29,128 bases of DNA from Rhodocyclaceae bacterium UBA1310 (GCA_002307175.1 DBTS01000088.1:63346-92473); one strand, 5' to 3'. Positions 16,860 to 25,059 are shown, numbered from the stretch's first letter. Notes: a model not told the origin generated them from the sequence alone. Translations and numbers: made by a program.

Positions 16860-18212
16860 ATGTCAAAGAAAACTGAACTTCTTGCCCCGGCGGGCACCCT
16901 GAGCATGCTCGATACAGCCCTGGCCTTCGGGGCCAATGCCATCTACGCCGGTCAGCCGCGTTATTCCTTACGTGTGCGCAACAATGAATTCGGCGATATG
17001 GAAGTGCTGCGCGAAGGTCTCGGCCATGCCCGGCAGGCAGGGGCGAAGTTCTACCTGGTCTCCAACATCTATCCTCATGGCGCCAAGCTCAAGACCTATC
17101 TGCGCGATATGGAGCCGGCCATTGCCCTCAAGCCTGACGCGCTGATCATGTCCGATCCGGGGCTCATGATGATGGTGCGCGAAACCTGGCCGGAGCAGCC
17201 GATCCACCTCTCCGTGCAGGCCAACACGGTGAATTCGGCCGCCGTGAAGTTCTGGGCGCGCAATGGCGTGAGCCGTGTGATTCTCTCGCGCGAGCTGTCG
17301 CTGCCGGAAATCGAGGATATCCGTCAGGCCTGTCCTGATGTCGAACTTGAAGTCTTCGTCCACGGTGCCCTGTGCATTGCCTATTCCGGGCGCTGTCTGC
17401 TCTCCGGCTATCTGAATCATCGCGATCCCAATCAGGGGAGCTGCACGAACGCCTGTCGCTGGGACTTCCGTCTCAAACCCGGTCGCAATGATCCTTCGGG
17501 CGACGTTTACCTGATCGAGGAGCCGGAACGCCGTGCCGGTTCCTACAACGTTATCGAGGAAGACGAGCACGGCACCTACATCCTCAATTCCAAGGATCTG
17601 CGCGCCATCGAACACGTGCAGAAACTCGTCGAGATCGGCATTGATTCGCTCAAGATCGAAGGGCGTACGAAGAGTCCGTACTACGCTGCACGCACCTGTC
17701 AGGCCTATCGTGCCGCCATCGACGCCGCCGCTGCCGGCCTGCCGCTCGACGAAATGTGGGTGGATTCCCTGGCCGGGCTGGCCAACCGGGGCTACACCGG
17801 CGGCTTCTTTGAGCGCCATCAGGTGGCCAATGCGGCTGCCGAGGCACAGCGGCAGTCCGATGACGGGGTCTATCAGAATTACGCTTCCGGTAGCTCCGAA
17901 TCCAAGCGCAGCCTGTATGTTGGCGATGTGGTGGCCTTCGACGCGAATACCGGCCTCGCCGAAGTGGCAGTGAAGAACCGTTTTGCCGTGGGTGACCGCC
18001 TGGAACTCGTGCAGCCTGCTGGCAACCGCGTGATCGAATTGGGTTCGATGCAGGATGTCGACGGCAACCCGATGGTGATTGCCGCAGGCAGCGGGCACCG
18101 TGTCTGGCTGCCTCTGCCAGCCGACAGCGTGGGGGCTTTCGTGGCGCGTTTTGTGAGTGCGGATACGCCGGTTGATACGGGAGAGGCAGGCTGTGCGGGA
18201 TGTGGTGACTGA
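16860..18212 (+). CDS. trhP: U32 family tRNA uridine-34 hydroxylation protein (YegQ/TrhP-like)
   Basis: The predicted 450-residue protein matches E. coli YegQ (TrhP) in length and layout. TrhP works in prephenate-dependent hydroxylation of uridine 34 in tRNA, the first step toward cmo5U/mo5U; older annotation calls it a collagenase-like peptidase. The N-terminal barrel starts ELLAPAGTLSMLDTALAFGA, and the U32 signature EVFVHGALCIAYSGRCLLSG carries Cys172 and Cys179. Cys195 and Cys199 follow in GSCTNACRW, giving the four cysteines expected to hold an Fe-S cluster. A second cysteine pair sits at the very C-terminus (GCAGCGD). ATG 16860 is chosen with an AAGAGAG box about 12 bases upstream; an earlier in-frame ATG (16827) adds 11 non-conserved residues. 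RlhA (YdcP) is a related but longer alternative. Confidence 0.9.
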   Translation: MSKKTELLAPAGTLSMLDTALAFGANAIYAGQPRYSLRVRNNEFGDMEVLREGLGHARQAGAKFYLVSNIYPHGAKLKTYLRDMEPAIALKPDALIMSDPGLMMMVRETWPEQPIHLSVQANTVNSAAVKFWARNGVSRVILSRELSLPEIEDIRQACPDVELEVFVHGALCIAYSGRCLLSGYLNHRDPNQGSCTNACRWDFRLKPGRNDPSGDVYLIEEPERRAGSYNVIEEDEHGTYILNSKDLRAIEHVQKLVEIGIDSLKIEGRTKSPYYAARTCQAYRAAIDAAAAGLPLDEMWVDSLAGLANRGYTGGFFERHQVANAAAEAQRQSDDGVYQNYASGSSESKRSLYVGDVVAFDANTGLAEVAVKNRFAVGDRLELVQPAGNRVIELGSMQDVDGNPMVIAAGSGHRVWLPLPADSVGAFVARFVSADTPVDTGEAGCAGCGD

Positions 18213-18281
18213 ACCCCGGGGCGCGATGCTAGGGCTTGCATGCGGGGGTGTGCCATCAGCACGCGCCCGCATCGACGGGCA

Positions 18282-18455
18282 TTACTTGTGCCCGCCACCA
18301 CCCCAGCCGCCACCCGAGCCTGTGGAAAAGCCGGTGGAGTTGCCCCAGCTGCGGTAGCTGCCACCACTGCCGCTGCCCGAGCCGATGGAGTGATTCAGGC
18401 CGGTCGCCATCAAGGTGATAACAATGGCATAAATGATATAGGTCATCCGGTTCAT
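18282..18455 (-). CDS. Small Gly/Ser-rich membrane protein, 57 aa
   Basis: Short gene read from an ATG at 18455 to a TAA at 18282-18284. It starts three bases after the TGA of the DUF4178 gene and has a CGGAG Shine-Dalgarno inside the end of that gene, so it looks translationally linked to it. The product has one hydrophobic segment (TYIIYAIVITLMATGL, residues 5-20) and then a low-complexity Gly/Ser tail with three Trp and one Tyr, ending GGWGGGGHK. This suggests a single-pass membrane peptide with an exposed flexible tail. I do not recognise a family. Its place at the end of the SPFH/DUF4178 string suggests it is part of that system. Confidence 0.7.
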   Translation of the reverse strand: MNRMTYIIYAIVITLMATGLNHSIGSGSGSGGSYRSWGNSTGFSTGSGGGWGGGGHK

Positions 18456-18458
18456 CGC

Positions 18459-19916
18459 TCAGTCTCCGGAAAGGTCGACATTGCCGAACCAGATTGGGCC
18501 CCAGAGGGCTAGCAGACCAATACCCAGCACGATGATGGAGGCTCCTGGCGAACTGAAGATGTTGGTGAAGTTGAGTGCCAGCAGGATGATCGTGGCGATC
18601 TTGGCCAGCCCGCCCAGTGGGGAATCCGCAGTGCTGGCGGTTTGCCGGGTGGCAAGCGCCGGTTTGTTGCAGGCCTTGGCGACGTCTTCGGCACTGATTT
18701 TGCGGCCCAGTGACCAGGTGACTTCTGCCGCCGTCATCTCTTCCGAAAGCGTGCCGTCCGGCCCCATGTAGTCGGTGATGCTGGTCTGATCACCAATCGA
18801 GACGCGCCAGTTGAAGGCGCCGGCGGCATAGATCACCTCGGCACCATATGTCCATTGCTTCGTATAGTTCTTGCCAGCGTGGCGTACGCTGCTGGTGTGT
18901 TTTTCCGGCAGTGTGTTGAGGACTTCCGTGAGGGTCCAGCTGTCGTCGGTTTCCACCAGCCACTGGAAGCCGCGTTGCGCGTTGAAGAACAGGTATTCCA
19001 CCCAGATCGAGGATTCCTCGCCGGTCTCCTTGCAGCGCATCAGGCCGATCAGCTGCCATTTCACCGCCGGATAGGTGAAGATGTCGCCGAGTTGCAGTGA
19101 GGTGACCACACTTTCCAACTCATCGTGCTTGTGCAGAACTTCAGCCTGCCCGGCCGTGGCACTGACCTCGGCATGGCAGCTGGGGCAGACGAGATGCTCG
19201 GCCTTGCCGGGCGCGTAATCGATGCCGCTGCCACAGTTCGGGCACTCCAGGCTGCTGGCCTTGCCCTTGAGTTTGCCGGCTGTTTCTTCCACCTGATCGG
19301 CTTCGCGCAGCAGCTGGCATTTGAGGTCTTCCAGCGTGGTGGCCACGCCGAGGAAGACCTGGGGAGTGTCCCCTTCGGAATAATCCAGGGTGAGGAAGCG
19401 CTCACCACTGCGGAAATCCGCCACGCGTGCCATGTAGCCACTGCCGACCACGAAGGGCAGCTCGCCCTCGCCCGCCGTGCATTGTGCCGAGCGTACATCC
19501 GTGGCCGTGAACTGTGCGTTGTCCCAGGGAATGGTGTTGCCGGGATGGATCTGCTCGAAAGTCGGGGCGCGGTTCGGTTTGCCCGCCGGCAGCGTGAACA
19601 CGTACTGCCCGGAGCCATCCGAGAGCCAGCCGGCGCTGCCATCATCGAACAGCGCATACCACTCGTTCCAGAACCCGTCCTCGTAGCGCAGCTGGATGCG
19701 CCCGACCACGGCAAAGTTCTTTCCCTGGTACTGGCCGCTGGTGTTGATCTGGATGCGGGTGTGATCTTCGATCACCTCCGACATCCGCCCGATATTGCGC
19801 ACGGTATCCGCATCGCGCAGCAGAGTGCTGCGGCAATAGGAACATACCGCCATGGCCCAGCCGGCGGACTTGACTTCGACCTGCGCACCGCAGGCCGGGC
19901 AGAAGAGTTTATACAT
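18459..19916 (-). CDS. DUF4178 protein with two zinc ribbons and C-terminal membrane helices
   Basis: Predicted 485-residue protein of unknown function. A first zinc ribbon at the N-terminus (Cys6, Cys9, Cys25, Cys28) precedes a DUF4178-like beta-rich domain (about 50-200). A second zinc ribbon (Cys225, Cys228, Cys244, Cys247) precedes another DUF4178-like domain (about 265-400, with YPAVKWQLIGLMR and WVEYLFFN). Two hydrophobic helices close the protein (about 428-446 and 452-475), so the bulk is probably cytosolic and tethered to the inner membrane. The repeated ribbon-plus-domain layout suggests an internal duplication. The gene starts 20 bases after the SPFH gene and is followed by the 57-residue peptide gene. 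Family assignment is good; function is unknown. Confidence 0.88.
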   Translation of the reverse strand: MYKLFCPACGAQVEVKSAGWAMAVCSYCRSTLLRDADTVRNIGRMSEVIEDHTRIQINTSGQYQGKNFAVVGRIQLRYEDGFWNEWYALFDDGSAGWLSDGSGQYVFTLPAGKPNRAPTFEQIHPGNTIPWDNAQFTATDVRSAQCTAGEGELPFVVGSGYMARVADFRSGERFLTLDYSEGDTPQVFLGVATTLEDLKCQLLREADQVEETAGKLKGKASSLECPNCGSGIDYAPGKAEHLVCPSCHAEVSATAGQAEVLHKHDELESVVTSLQLGDIFTYPAVKWQLIGLMRCKETGEESSIWVEYLFFNAQRGFQWLVETDDSWTLTEVLNTLPEKHTSSVRHAGKNYTKQWTYGAEVIYAAGAFNWRVSIGDQTSITDYMGPDGTLSEEMTAAEVTWSLGRKISAEDVAKACNKPALATRQTASTADSPLGGLAKIATIILLALNFTNIFSSPGASIIVLGIGLLALWGPIWFGNVDLSGD

Positions 19917-19936
19917 GGCGGTGAAGGGTCGTGGAA

Positions 19937-20980
19937 TCAGCCCAGCATCTTTTTGATGACTTCGGCCTTCGCCGTATCGTAATCAGCCTGGGTGATCAGG
20001 CCCTGGTCGAGCAGTCCCTTGAGCTTGGCGAGCTTGGCGGTCGGATCGTCGGCTGCGGCTGCAGGTGCTGCAGGTGCTGCAGGTGCAGCGGCGCCAGCCG
20101 GGGCTGCATTCAGGCCGTTGATGGCCTGCCCCATGCTGCCGGCCATCATCTGGCCAACCCCCAGACCGGCTGCCAGGCCGGCGCCGAGCCCGGCCAGACC
20201 CCCTTCGTTCTGCGCTGCCAGCGGGATCGAGTTGGCCATCTGGTACTGGGTGTACTTGTTCATGTCACCCATCATGCCCATCGAGATCCGCGTATCGATG
20301 GCCTTTTGCAGTTCTTCAGGCAGCGAGACGTTCTCCACCGCAAAGTTGTCGAGGAGCAGGCCGTAGCGGTCGAACACCGGCAGCATCGCTTCCTTGAGCT
20401 TTTCGCCAAGCAGCATCTGGTTGGCGGCCATGTCCAGGAACGGCACCTCGGAACTGCCGAGGAGGCCCGTCATCGTCGCAATCACGAGATTGCGAAGCTG
20501 CTGTTCAAGGTCTTCGACGGTATAGGTTTCACGTGTCCCGCTGATTTCCGTGAAGAACTTCTTCGGATCGACGAGCTTGTACGAATAGATCCCGAAGGCG
20601 CGCAGGCGCACCATGCCGAAATCCTTGTCGCGGATCGTCACGGGCTGCTGGGTGCCCCACTTGCGACCCATCTGCAGGCGCGTGGAGAAGAAGTAGACGT
20701 CGCTCTTGAAGGGGGACTGGAAGAGTTTGTCCCAGTTCTTCAGGTAGGTCAGCACCGGCAGGGTCTGGGTCGTGAGCTTGTAGGTGCCCGCGCCGAAGAC
20801 GTCGGCCACCTTGCCTTCGTTGACGAAAACCGCCATCTGCGATTCGCGTACCGTGAGGCTGCCGCCGTTCTGGATTTCCATATCCTGCATCGGAAAGCGC
20901 CAGGCCAGTACGCCGTCGCCGTCCTCGTTCCACTGCAGGATGTCTATAAACTGTTTCTTGATGAAATCGCCCAATCCCAT
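19937..20980 (-). CDS. SPFH-domain protein with C-terminal SHOCT module (YdjI-like)
   Basis: Predicted 347-residue protein resembling the SPFH family often labelled virion core protein/YdjI, which assembles at membranes although it has no helix of its own. The SPFH-type body spans about 25-230, starting near QNGGSLTVRESQMAVFVNEG and including MGRKWGTQQPVTIRDKDFG. A Gly/Met-rich stretch (about 255-285) and an Ala/Pro linker (about 287-310), encoded by a short tandem repeat, follow. The end, DPTAKLAKLKGLLDQGLITQ and onward, is a SHOCT module, a short oligomerisation or tethering motif. It has a strong AAGGAG Shine-Dalgarno six bases before ATG 20980 and lies 12 bases after the acetyltransferase gene. 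It probably forms a scaffold for the DUF350 and DUF4178 membrane proteins; this is inference. Confidence 0.9.
   Translation of the reverse strand: MGLGDFIKKQFIDILQWNEDGDGVLAWRFPMQDMEIQNGGSLTVRESQMAVFVNEGKVADVFGAGTYKLTTQTLPVLTYLKNWDKLFQSPFKSDVYFFSTRLQMGRKWGTQQPVTIRDKDFGMVRLRAFGIYSYKLVDPKKFFTEISGTRETYTVEDLEQQLRNLVIATMTGLLGSSEVPFLDMAANQMLLGEKLKEAMLPVFDRYGLLLDNFAVENVSLPEELQKAIDTRISMGMMGDMNKYTQYQMANSIPLAAQNEGGLAGLGAGLAAGLGVGQMMAGSMGQAINGLNAAPAGAAAPAAPAAPAAAADDPTAKLAKLKGLLDQGLITQADYDTAKAEVIKKMLG
20061..20087. repeat. Three tandem 9-bp units in the SPFH linker
   Basis: GCAGGTGCT, GCAGGTGCT and GCAGGTGCA run head to tail within the SPFH coding region and encode repeated Ala-Pro-Ala units of the linker on the minus strand. 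Unit gain or loss would keep the frame and only change the linker length. Confidence 0.85.
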
Positions 20981-20992
20981 ACGAGACTCCTT

Positions 20993-21457
20993 TTAATCTG
21001 GGGCCGCGGCGTAGAACGCCTGCTTGGCATGCCGGTCGAAACCGGCGGATTCGTAGAAATGCAGGGTCGCCTCGTCCTTGCGCCCTGTCTGGAGCATCAC
21101 CTTATAGCAGTTGTGTTGCCACGCTACACTGAGAGCATGCTCCAAAAGCTCACTGGCATAGCCGCGTTTTCTGTGGTAAGCGGCAGTGACGACGTTTTCG
21201 ATCAACCCGTAAGGGCGGCAGCCCCGGGTGAGATTTGGCACGATCACGAGCTGGCAGCTGGAAACAAGCGTCTGCTCCAGAAAACCGCCCAGGCTGTACA
21301 TGCGGGGATCGTGGAGGATGTCGTACCACGCGCTTGCCACGATGGCAGATTCGGGCAGCGGTGCGTCGGCCTGATGCAGCTCACGATAGAGCGCCAGCAG
21401 ACTGTCCAGATCCGAGACTTCGAGCGGCCGGATATCCAGCGGTTCGAAATCACTCAT
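20993..21457 (-). CDS. GNAT family N-acetyltransferase
   Basis: Predicted 154-residue soluble acetyltransferase. The N-terminal strand and helix read IRPLEVSDLDSLLALYREL. The acetyl-CoA site is seen in LIENVVTAAYHRKRGYASEL, where RKRGYA is the R/Q-x-x-G-x-G/A pyrophosphate-binding motif with Ala at the last position. The domain ends KDEATLHFYESAGFDRHAKQ, typical of GNAT motif B. The substrate cannot be read from sequence. The start codon overlaps the DUF350 stop by four bases (ATGA), so it belongs to that operon. Because a spermidine-synthase-like gene is divergent from the same promoter gap, a polyamine or related amine is one reasonable substrate guess. Confidence 0.9.
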   Translation of the reverse strand: MSDFEPLDIRPLEVSDLDSLLALYRELHQADAPLPESAIVASAWYDILHDPRMYSLGGFLEQTLVSSCQLVIVPNLTRGCRPYGLIENVVTAAYHRKRGYASELLEHALSVAWQHNCYKVMLQTGRKDEATLHFYESAGFDRHAKQAFYAAAPD

Positions 21458-21846
21458 GAAAGGCAGGCCCCGTTGATGAGACCGATCGACAATGAGATTC
21501 CGCCGATCAGGATTCCCATTGCGATGTTGTTCGATTCGATGGCTTCCTTCATCTCCGGCATCGCGATCTTCATGACGAGGAAGGCCAGCAGCTGCAGCAC
21601 CATTGCCGCCAGCGCCCAGACCAGAAACCCCATGTAGGTGGGCAGATGCAGGATGCCTGAGGCAATCGTGAAGGAGAAGCCGACAAGCGTGCCGCCAAAT
21701 GAAGCCGCAGGCGCGATACAGCCTTTGCGGATCAGCGCGATTTCATCGAAAGGCGTTACCCACAGATAAATCACCACAAACACGCCGACCAGCCCAAAGC
21801 CGGTAAACAGATGCATCAGATAGCCATAAATCTGATCAATGCTCAT
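21454..21846 (-). CDS. DUF350 (YjfL-like) small membrane protein
   Basis: Predicted 130-residue inner-membrane protein with four hydrophobic helices arranged as two similar pairs (GLVGVFVVIYLWV, SFGGTLVGFSFTIASGIL, FLVWALAAMVLQLLAFLVM, NIAMGILIGGISLSIGLI). This is the DUF350 duplicated layout. ATG 21846 has a near-perfect GGGGGAG Shine-Dalgarno five bases upstream and is chosen over an ATG 11 codons earlier. It is the first gene of a five-gene minus-strand operon. In enteric bacteria the DUF350 protein YjfL is encoded next to a PspA-like gene and the glutathionylspermidine-synthase-like yjfC, which gives a separate hint of a link to polyamine-type chemistry. Biochemical function is unknown. 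Confidence 0.9.
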   Translation of the reverse strand: MSIDQIYGYLMHLFTGFGLVGVFVVIYLWVTPFDEIALIRKGCIAPAASFGGTLVGFSFTIASGILHLPTYMGFLVWALAAMVLQLLAFLVMKIAMPEMKEAIESNNIAMGILIGGISLSIGLINGACLS

Positions 21847-21860
21847 TGAGACTCCCCCTT

Positions 21861-21888
21861 CGTGGCAGCTTGCAAGCATAATGCCACG
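21861..21888. promoter_or_regulatory. Nested inverted repeat in the 63-bp divergent gap
   Basis: Outer arms CGTGGCA (21861-21867) and TGCCACG (21882-21888) are perfectly complementary. Between them lies the 10-bp palindrome GCTTGCAAGC (21868-21877), and CATAAT (21877-21882) could serve as a rightward -10 box. The element fills the middle of the short gap that must contain both promoters, so it is a good operator candidate. Confidence 0.5.
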
Positions 21889-21909
21889 ATCCGCATTGAA
21901 GATACCAGC

Positions 21910-23445
21910 ATGCCATTTATTTCAAGCGCTAGACGGCCCGACCGTCTGCTGATTCTGTCTGCCTTCATCGTTGCTTCCTGTGGTCTTGCCTACGAGCTCG
22001 TTGCCGGTGCGCTGGCGAGCTACCTGCTCGGGGATTCGGTGACCCAGTTTTCGCTGATCATCGGTTCCTATCTGTGTGCGATGGGGGTGGGTTCGCATTT
22101 CTCGAAATATATCAAGGATGAAGATCTCGTCAGCCGCTTTGTGGATATCGAGCTGCTCGTCGGCCTGCTCGGCGGGATGTCGGCGACCGTACTGTTTGTC
22201 ATATTTGGCTGGATGGCCGCGCCTTTTCGCGCCGTGCTGTATGTCATGGTGTTTGCGCTGGGGATTCTGGTGGGTATGGAAATCCCGCTTGTCATGCGTA
22301 TCCTGAATGAGCGCAAGGCGGAATTTTCCGAAGTGGTGAGCCGCGTCCTGACCTTCGACTATCTGGGTTCGCTGGTGGTTTCGGTGCTCTTCCCGATTGT
22401 GCTGGCGCCACGCCTCGGGCTGGCACGCACTGGCTTCCTGTTTGGCATTGCGAACGCCGCTGTGGCGCTGATGACAGCGCGGGTGTTCCGCAGCCAGATC
22501 CGCAAGCCTGGTGCGCTGGCCTTGCGCTCCTTCATCGTGCTGCTGCTGTTGGGTCTGGGCTTCCTGCTCTCCGACCGGATTACGCAGTGGAGCGAGCATG
22601 GTGTATTCGGCGACGAGATCGTGCATGCTGAAACAACCCCTTATCAGCGCCTCATCGTGACACGCTGGCGCGATGATCTACGCCTCTACATCAATGGCAA
22701 CCTGCAGTTCTCCAGCCGTGATGAGCACCGCTATCATGAAGCCTTGGTGCATCCGGTGCTGGCCGCCCTGCCCGGCGTGCGCCGGGTGCTGATTCTCGGT
22801 GGTGGTGACGGGCTCGCGGCGCGTGAGGTGCTGCGTTATCCAAGTGTTGAATCCATCACGCTGGTGGATCTCGATCCGGCCATGACCCGGATGTTTTCTA
22901 CATCCTCCACGCTGGTGGCGCTGAACAAGGGATCGCTGACCAATCCGCGCCTGCACATCATCAATGCCGATGCCGCACAGTGGCTGGAGACGGCGAAAGA
23001 GTTCTTCGATGCAGTCATCATCGATCTGCCCGACCCCAACAGCTACGGTCTCGGCAAGCTGTATGCGGAACCCTTCTACCGCATGGTGCGTGGGCACCTC
23101 TCCGAAAACGGGCTGGTGGTGATCCAGTCCACCTCGCCGTATTTCGCACCGCATGCGTACTGGTGTGTGGTGACGACGCTGGAGAGCGCGGGCTTCAAGA
23201 GCTATCCCTATCACGCCTATGTGCCTTCCTTCGGGGAATGGGGCTTCGTCATCGGTGACCGCAATGGCCGCTACCAGCCGCCGACGCACTATGCATTGCC
23301 GATGCAGTGGCTGGATGCCACCACCACACGGGACATGTTCATCTTTCCGGCGGACATGCAGCGTGTCCCCGTGGAACCGAACCGTCTGAACAACCAGATC
23401 CTCCTGCGTTACTTTGAGGATGACTGGCACAAATACATCCGGTGA
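21910..23445 (+). CDS. Spermidine-synthase-like aminopropyltransferase with N-terminal membrane domain
   Basis: Predicted 511-residue inner-membrane protein. Residues 1-230 form about seven hydrophobic helices, beginning LLILSAFIVASCGLAYELVA, the hallmark of the class 'spermidine synthase with N-terminal membrane domain'. Residues about 235-500 form a SpeE-like Rossmann domain. The cofactor loop is LILGGGDGLAAREVLRYPSV with the acidic ITLVDLDP strand after it, and the catalytic region is DAVIIDLPDPNSYGLGKLYA. These match decarboxylated-AdoMet binding in true aminopropyltransferases. No AdoMet decarboxylase gene is present in the window, so the real aminopropyl donor or acceptor is uncertain. 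ATG 21910 has a weak GAAG box; an earlier in-frame ATG (21862) would overlap the divergent gene's leader. The next gene follows after six bases. Confidence 0.92.
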   Translation: MPFISSARRPDRLLILSAFIVASCGLAYELVAGALASYLLGDSVTQFSLIIGSYLCAMGVGSHFSKYIKDEDLVSRFVDIELLVGLLGGMSATVLFVIFGWMAAPFRAVLYVMVFALGILVGMEIPLVMRILNERKAEFSEVVSRVLTFDYLGSLVVSVLFPIVLAPRLGLARTGFLFGIANAAVALMTARVFRSQIRKPGALALRSFIVLLLLGLGFLLSDRITQWSEHGVFGDEIVHAETTPYQRLIVTRWRDDLRLYINGNLQFSSRDEHRYHEALVHPVLAALPGVRRVLILGGGDGLAAREVLRYPSVESITLVDLDPAMTRMFSTSSTLVALNKGSLTNPRLHIINADAAQWLETAKEFFDAVIIDLPDPNSYGLGKLYAEPFYRMVRGHLSENGLVVIQSTSPYFAPHAYWCVVTTLESAGFKSYPYHAYVPSFGEWGFVIGDRNGRYQPPTHYALPMQWLDATTTRDMFIFPADMQRVPVEPNRLNNQILLRYFEDDWHKYIR

Positions 23446-23451
23446 TCAGGC

Positions 23452-25059
23452 ATGCAGCGTCGTGATTTTCTGAAGCTGTCGACCCTGGCCGGGCTGTCTG
23501 CCTGTTCGCCACGCCTGCCCTGGCAGAGGGCGGATTATCCGGTCGAGGTGCGCATGCCCGGCATGCAGCTCGGGCACCTGTTGCGCGATGGCGCAAAACT
23601 GCCGCCGCCGCGTGGTGAGCGCCGCTGTGAAGTTGCCATTCTGGGGAGTGGCGTGGGTGGGCTGTTTGCGGGTTGGCGGCTGGCGCAGGCCGGTTTCAAG
23701 GATTTCTGTCTGCTTGAAGGGCCGGAACCGCTCGGGAATGCCGCAGGAAGTGTGCTGGGGGGAATTCCCTGCCCCACGGGCGCGCACTATCTGCCGCTGC
23801 CCTCGCTGGAATCCATGCATGTGCGCGAGATGCTCGCCGAGTTCGGCATTCTGCATGGGGATATCCATGCAGCACGCCCCAGCTATGAGGAGACCGCACT
23901 CGTCAATGCGCCGGATGAGCGTCTCTTCATTGATGGTGTGTGGCAGGATGGGGTGGTGCCCTGGCACAATGTCAGCACGCCTGACCGCACGCAGATCCGC
24001 AGCTTCTTCGCAGAAGCAGCCCGCCTGCGCGATGCCGTGGGCAAGGACGGACGACGGGTGTTTGTGGTGCCGCTGGCGCTGTCGTCGCAAGACCCGGAAT
24101 TTCGCGCCCTCGATACCGAGACGTTCAGCGCCTGGCTGACGCGCAAGGGCTACACCGCAGAGCCGTTGCGTTGGTATCTCGATTATTGTTGCCGTGACGA
24201 CTACGGTGCCAGTGTCGACACGGTGTCGGCCTGGGCCGGCCTGTATTACTTTGCCGGGCGCGCAGGGCATGCCGCGAATGCCGAGGATGGCACCATGCTG
24301 ACCTGGCCGGATGGGCTGCAGCCGGTTGCCGGGCGCCTGCATGCGGCCATCGGGGCGGCGCGTTGCCAGCGCGGCATGGCGGTGCACGTGGCCGAGCGCG
24401 GCAAGGGTGTGGAAGTGTTGTGTTATGACGATCAGCGTCGCGAAACCTTTCTCCTCAAGGCACGCCGGGTGATTGTGGCGATGCCGCTGCATGTGGCGAT
24501 GCATGTGGTGGAAGATTTCAACGCTTTCGGCTTTGACCGGGCGCGTGATCTGCCCCAGAGCGCCTCGTGGCTGGTGGCCAATTTCCTGTTGCACCGTTTT
24601 CCAGCCGAGCAGGATGTACGCCAGCCCCTGGCCTGGGACAACGTCATCTATCGCAGTGGCAGCCTGGGCTGGGTGGTGGCAACGAATCAGTGGATCCGGC
24701 AGGCCAAGCCGGCCAGTACGGTCTTCACGGCCTATCATGCCCTTGCCGAAATGCCTGCTGCACGGCCATGGCTGGCGACGGCGAGCGCGGCAGAACTGCT
24801 GCAGATCTGCCATGGCGATTTGCGTCAGGCCTACGGAAGCGTGTTTGATGATTGCGTCGAACGTGTCGAAATCACCGTGCGCGGGCATGCCATGGCCTCG
24901 CCCGTGCCGGGCTTTCTCAACCGGGCGGGGATTGAGGCGCTGCGCAAGGCCGATGGGCGCATCCTCTTTGCGCATGCCGACCTTTCGGGCCTGTCGGTTT
25001 TCGAGGAAGCCGCGTGGTGGGGTAATCAGGCAGCGATGAGGCTTATATCGAATTCCTGA
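23452..25059 (+). CDS. Exported FAD/NAD(P)-binding amine-oxidase-like flavoprotein
   Basis: Predicted 535-residue flavoenzyme. The N-terminus QRRDFLKLSTLAGLSACS combines a twin-arginine motif (RRDFLK) with a lipobox (LSAC, 15-18), so it may be exported folded by Tat and lipid-anchored at Cys18. The dinucleotide-binding fold is CEVAILGSGVGGLFAGWRLA with GxGxxG at 65-70, followed by the acidic strand CLLEGPE. The C-terminal part, GRILFAHADLSGLSVFEEA, looks like the second FAD-contacting segment of amine-oxidase and phytoene-desaturase-like proteins. The gene sits six bases after the spermidine-synthase-like gene and so is surely co-transcribed. A role in oxidising an amine product of that enzyme is attractive but unproven. 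The cysteine-containing substrate region is not recognisable. Confidence 0.88.
   Translation: MQRRDFLKLSTLAGLSACSPRLPWQRADYPVEVRMPGMQLGHLLRDGAKLPPPRGERRCEVAILGSGVGGLFAGWRLAQAGFKDFCLLEGPEPLGNAAGSVLGGIPCPTGAHYLPLPSLESMHVREMLAEFGILHGDIHAARPSYEETALVNAPDERLFIDGVWQDGVVPWHNVSTPDRTQIRSFFAEAARLRDAVGKDGRRVFVVPLALSSQDPEFRALDTETFSAWLTRKGYTAEPLRWYLDYCCRDDYGASVDTVSAWAGLYYFAGRAGHAANAEDGTMLTWPDGLQPVAGRLHAAIGAARCQRGMAVHVAERGKGVEVLCYDDQRRETFLLKARRVIVAMPLHVAMHVVEDFNAFGFDRARDLPQSASWLVANFLLHRFPAEQDVRQPLAWDNVIYRSGSLGWVVATNQWIRQAKPASTVFTAYHALAEMPAARPWLATASAAELLQICHGDLRQAYGSVFDDCVERVEITVRGHAMASPVPGFLNRAGIEALRKADGRILFAHADLSGLSVFEEAAWWGNQAAMRLISNS

Noticed and set aside
16968..18272. Minus-strand reading frame (434 codons) opposite trhP
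   Set aside because: It is antisense to conserved U32 motifs and shows no start signal or protein family.
18265..18280. Terminator after the 57-residue peptide gene (GCCCG/CGGGC hairpin)
   Set aside because: The stem is only five base pairs and no T tract follows on either strand.
19931..21637. Long plus-strand reading frame (568 codons) opposite the SPFH, GNAT and DUF350 genes
   Set aside because: It spans three well-supported minus-strand genes and their junctions; codon bias in GC-rich DNA explains the open frame.
21861..21875. Sigma-54 promoter (TGGCA followed by TTGCA) in the divergent gap
   Set aside because: The GG and GC elements are only eight bases apart, too close for a -24/-12 promoter.
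23446..24975. Long minus-strand reading frame (509 codons) opposite the flavoenzyme gene
   Set aside because: The plus strand encodes a clear Tat signal and FAD-binding motif; the opposite frame has no recognisable domain and covers almost exactly the same bases.
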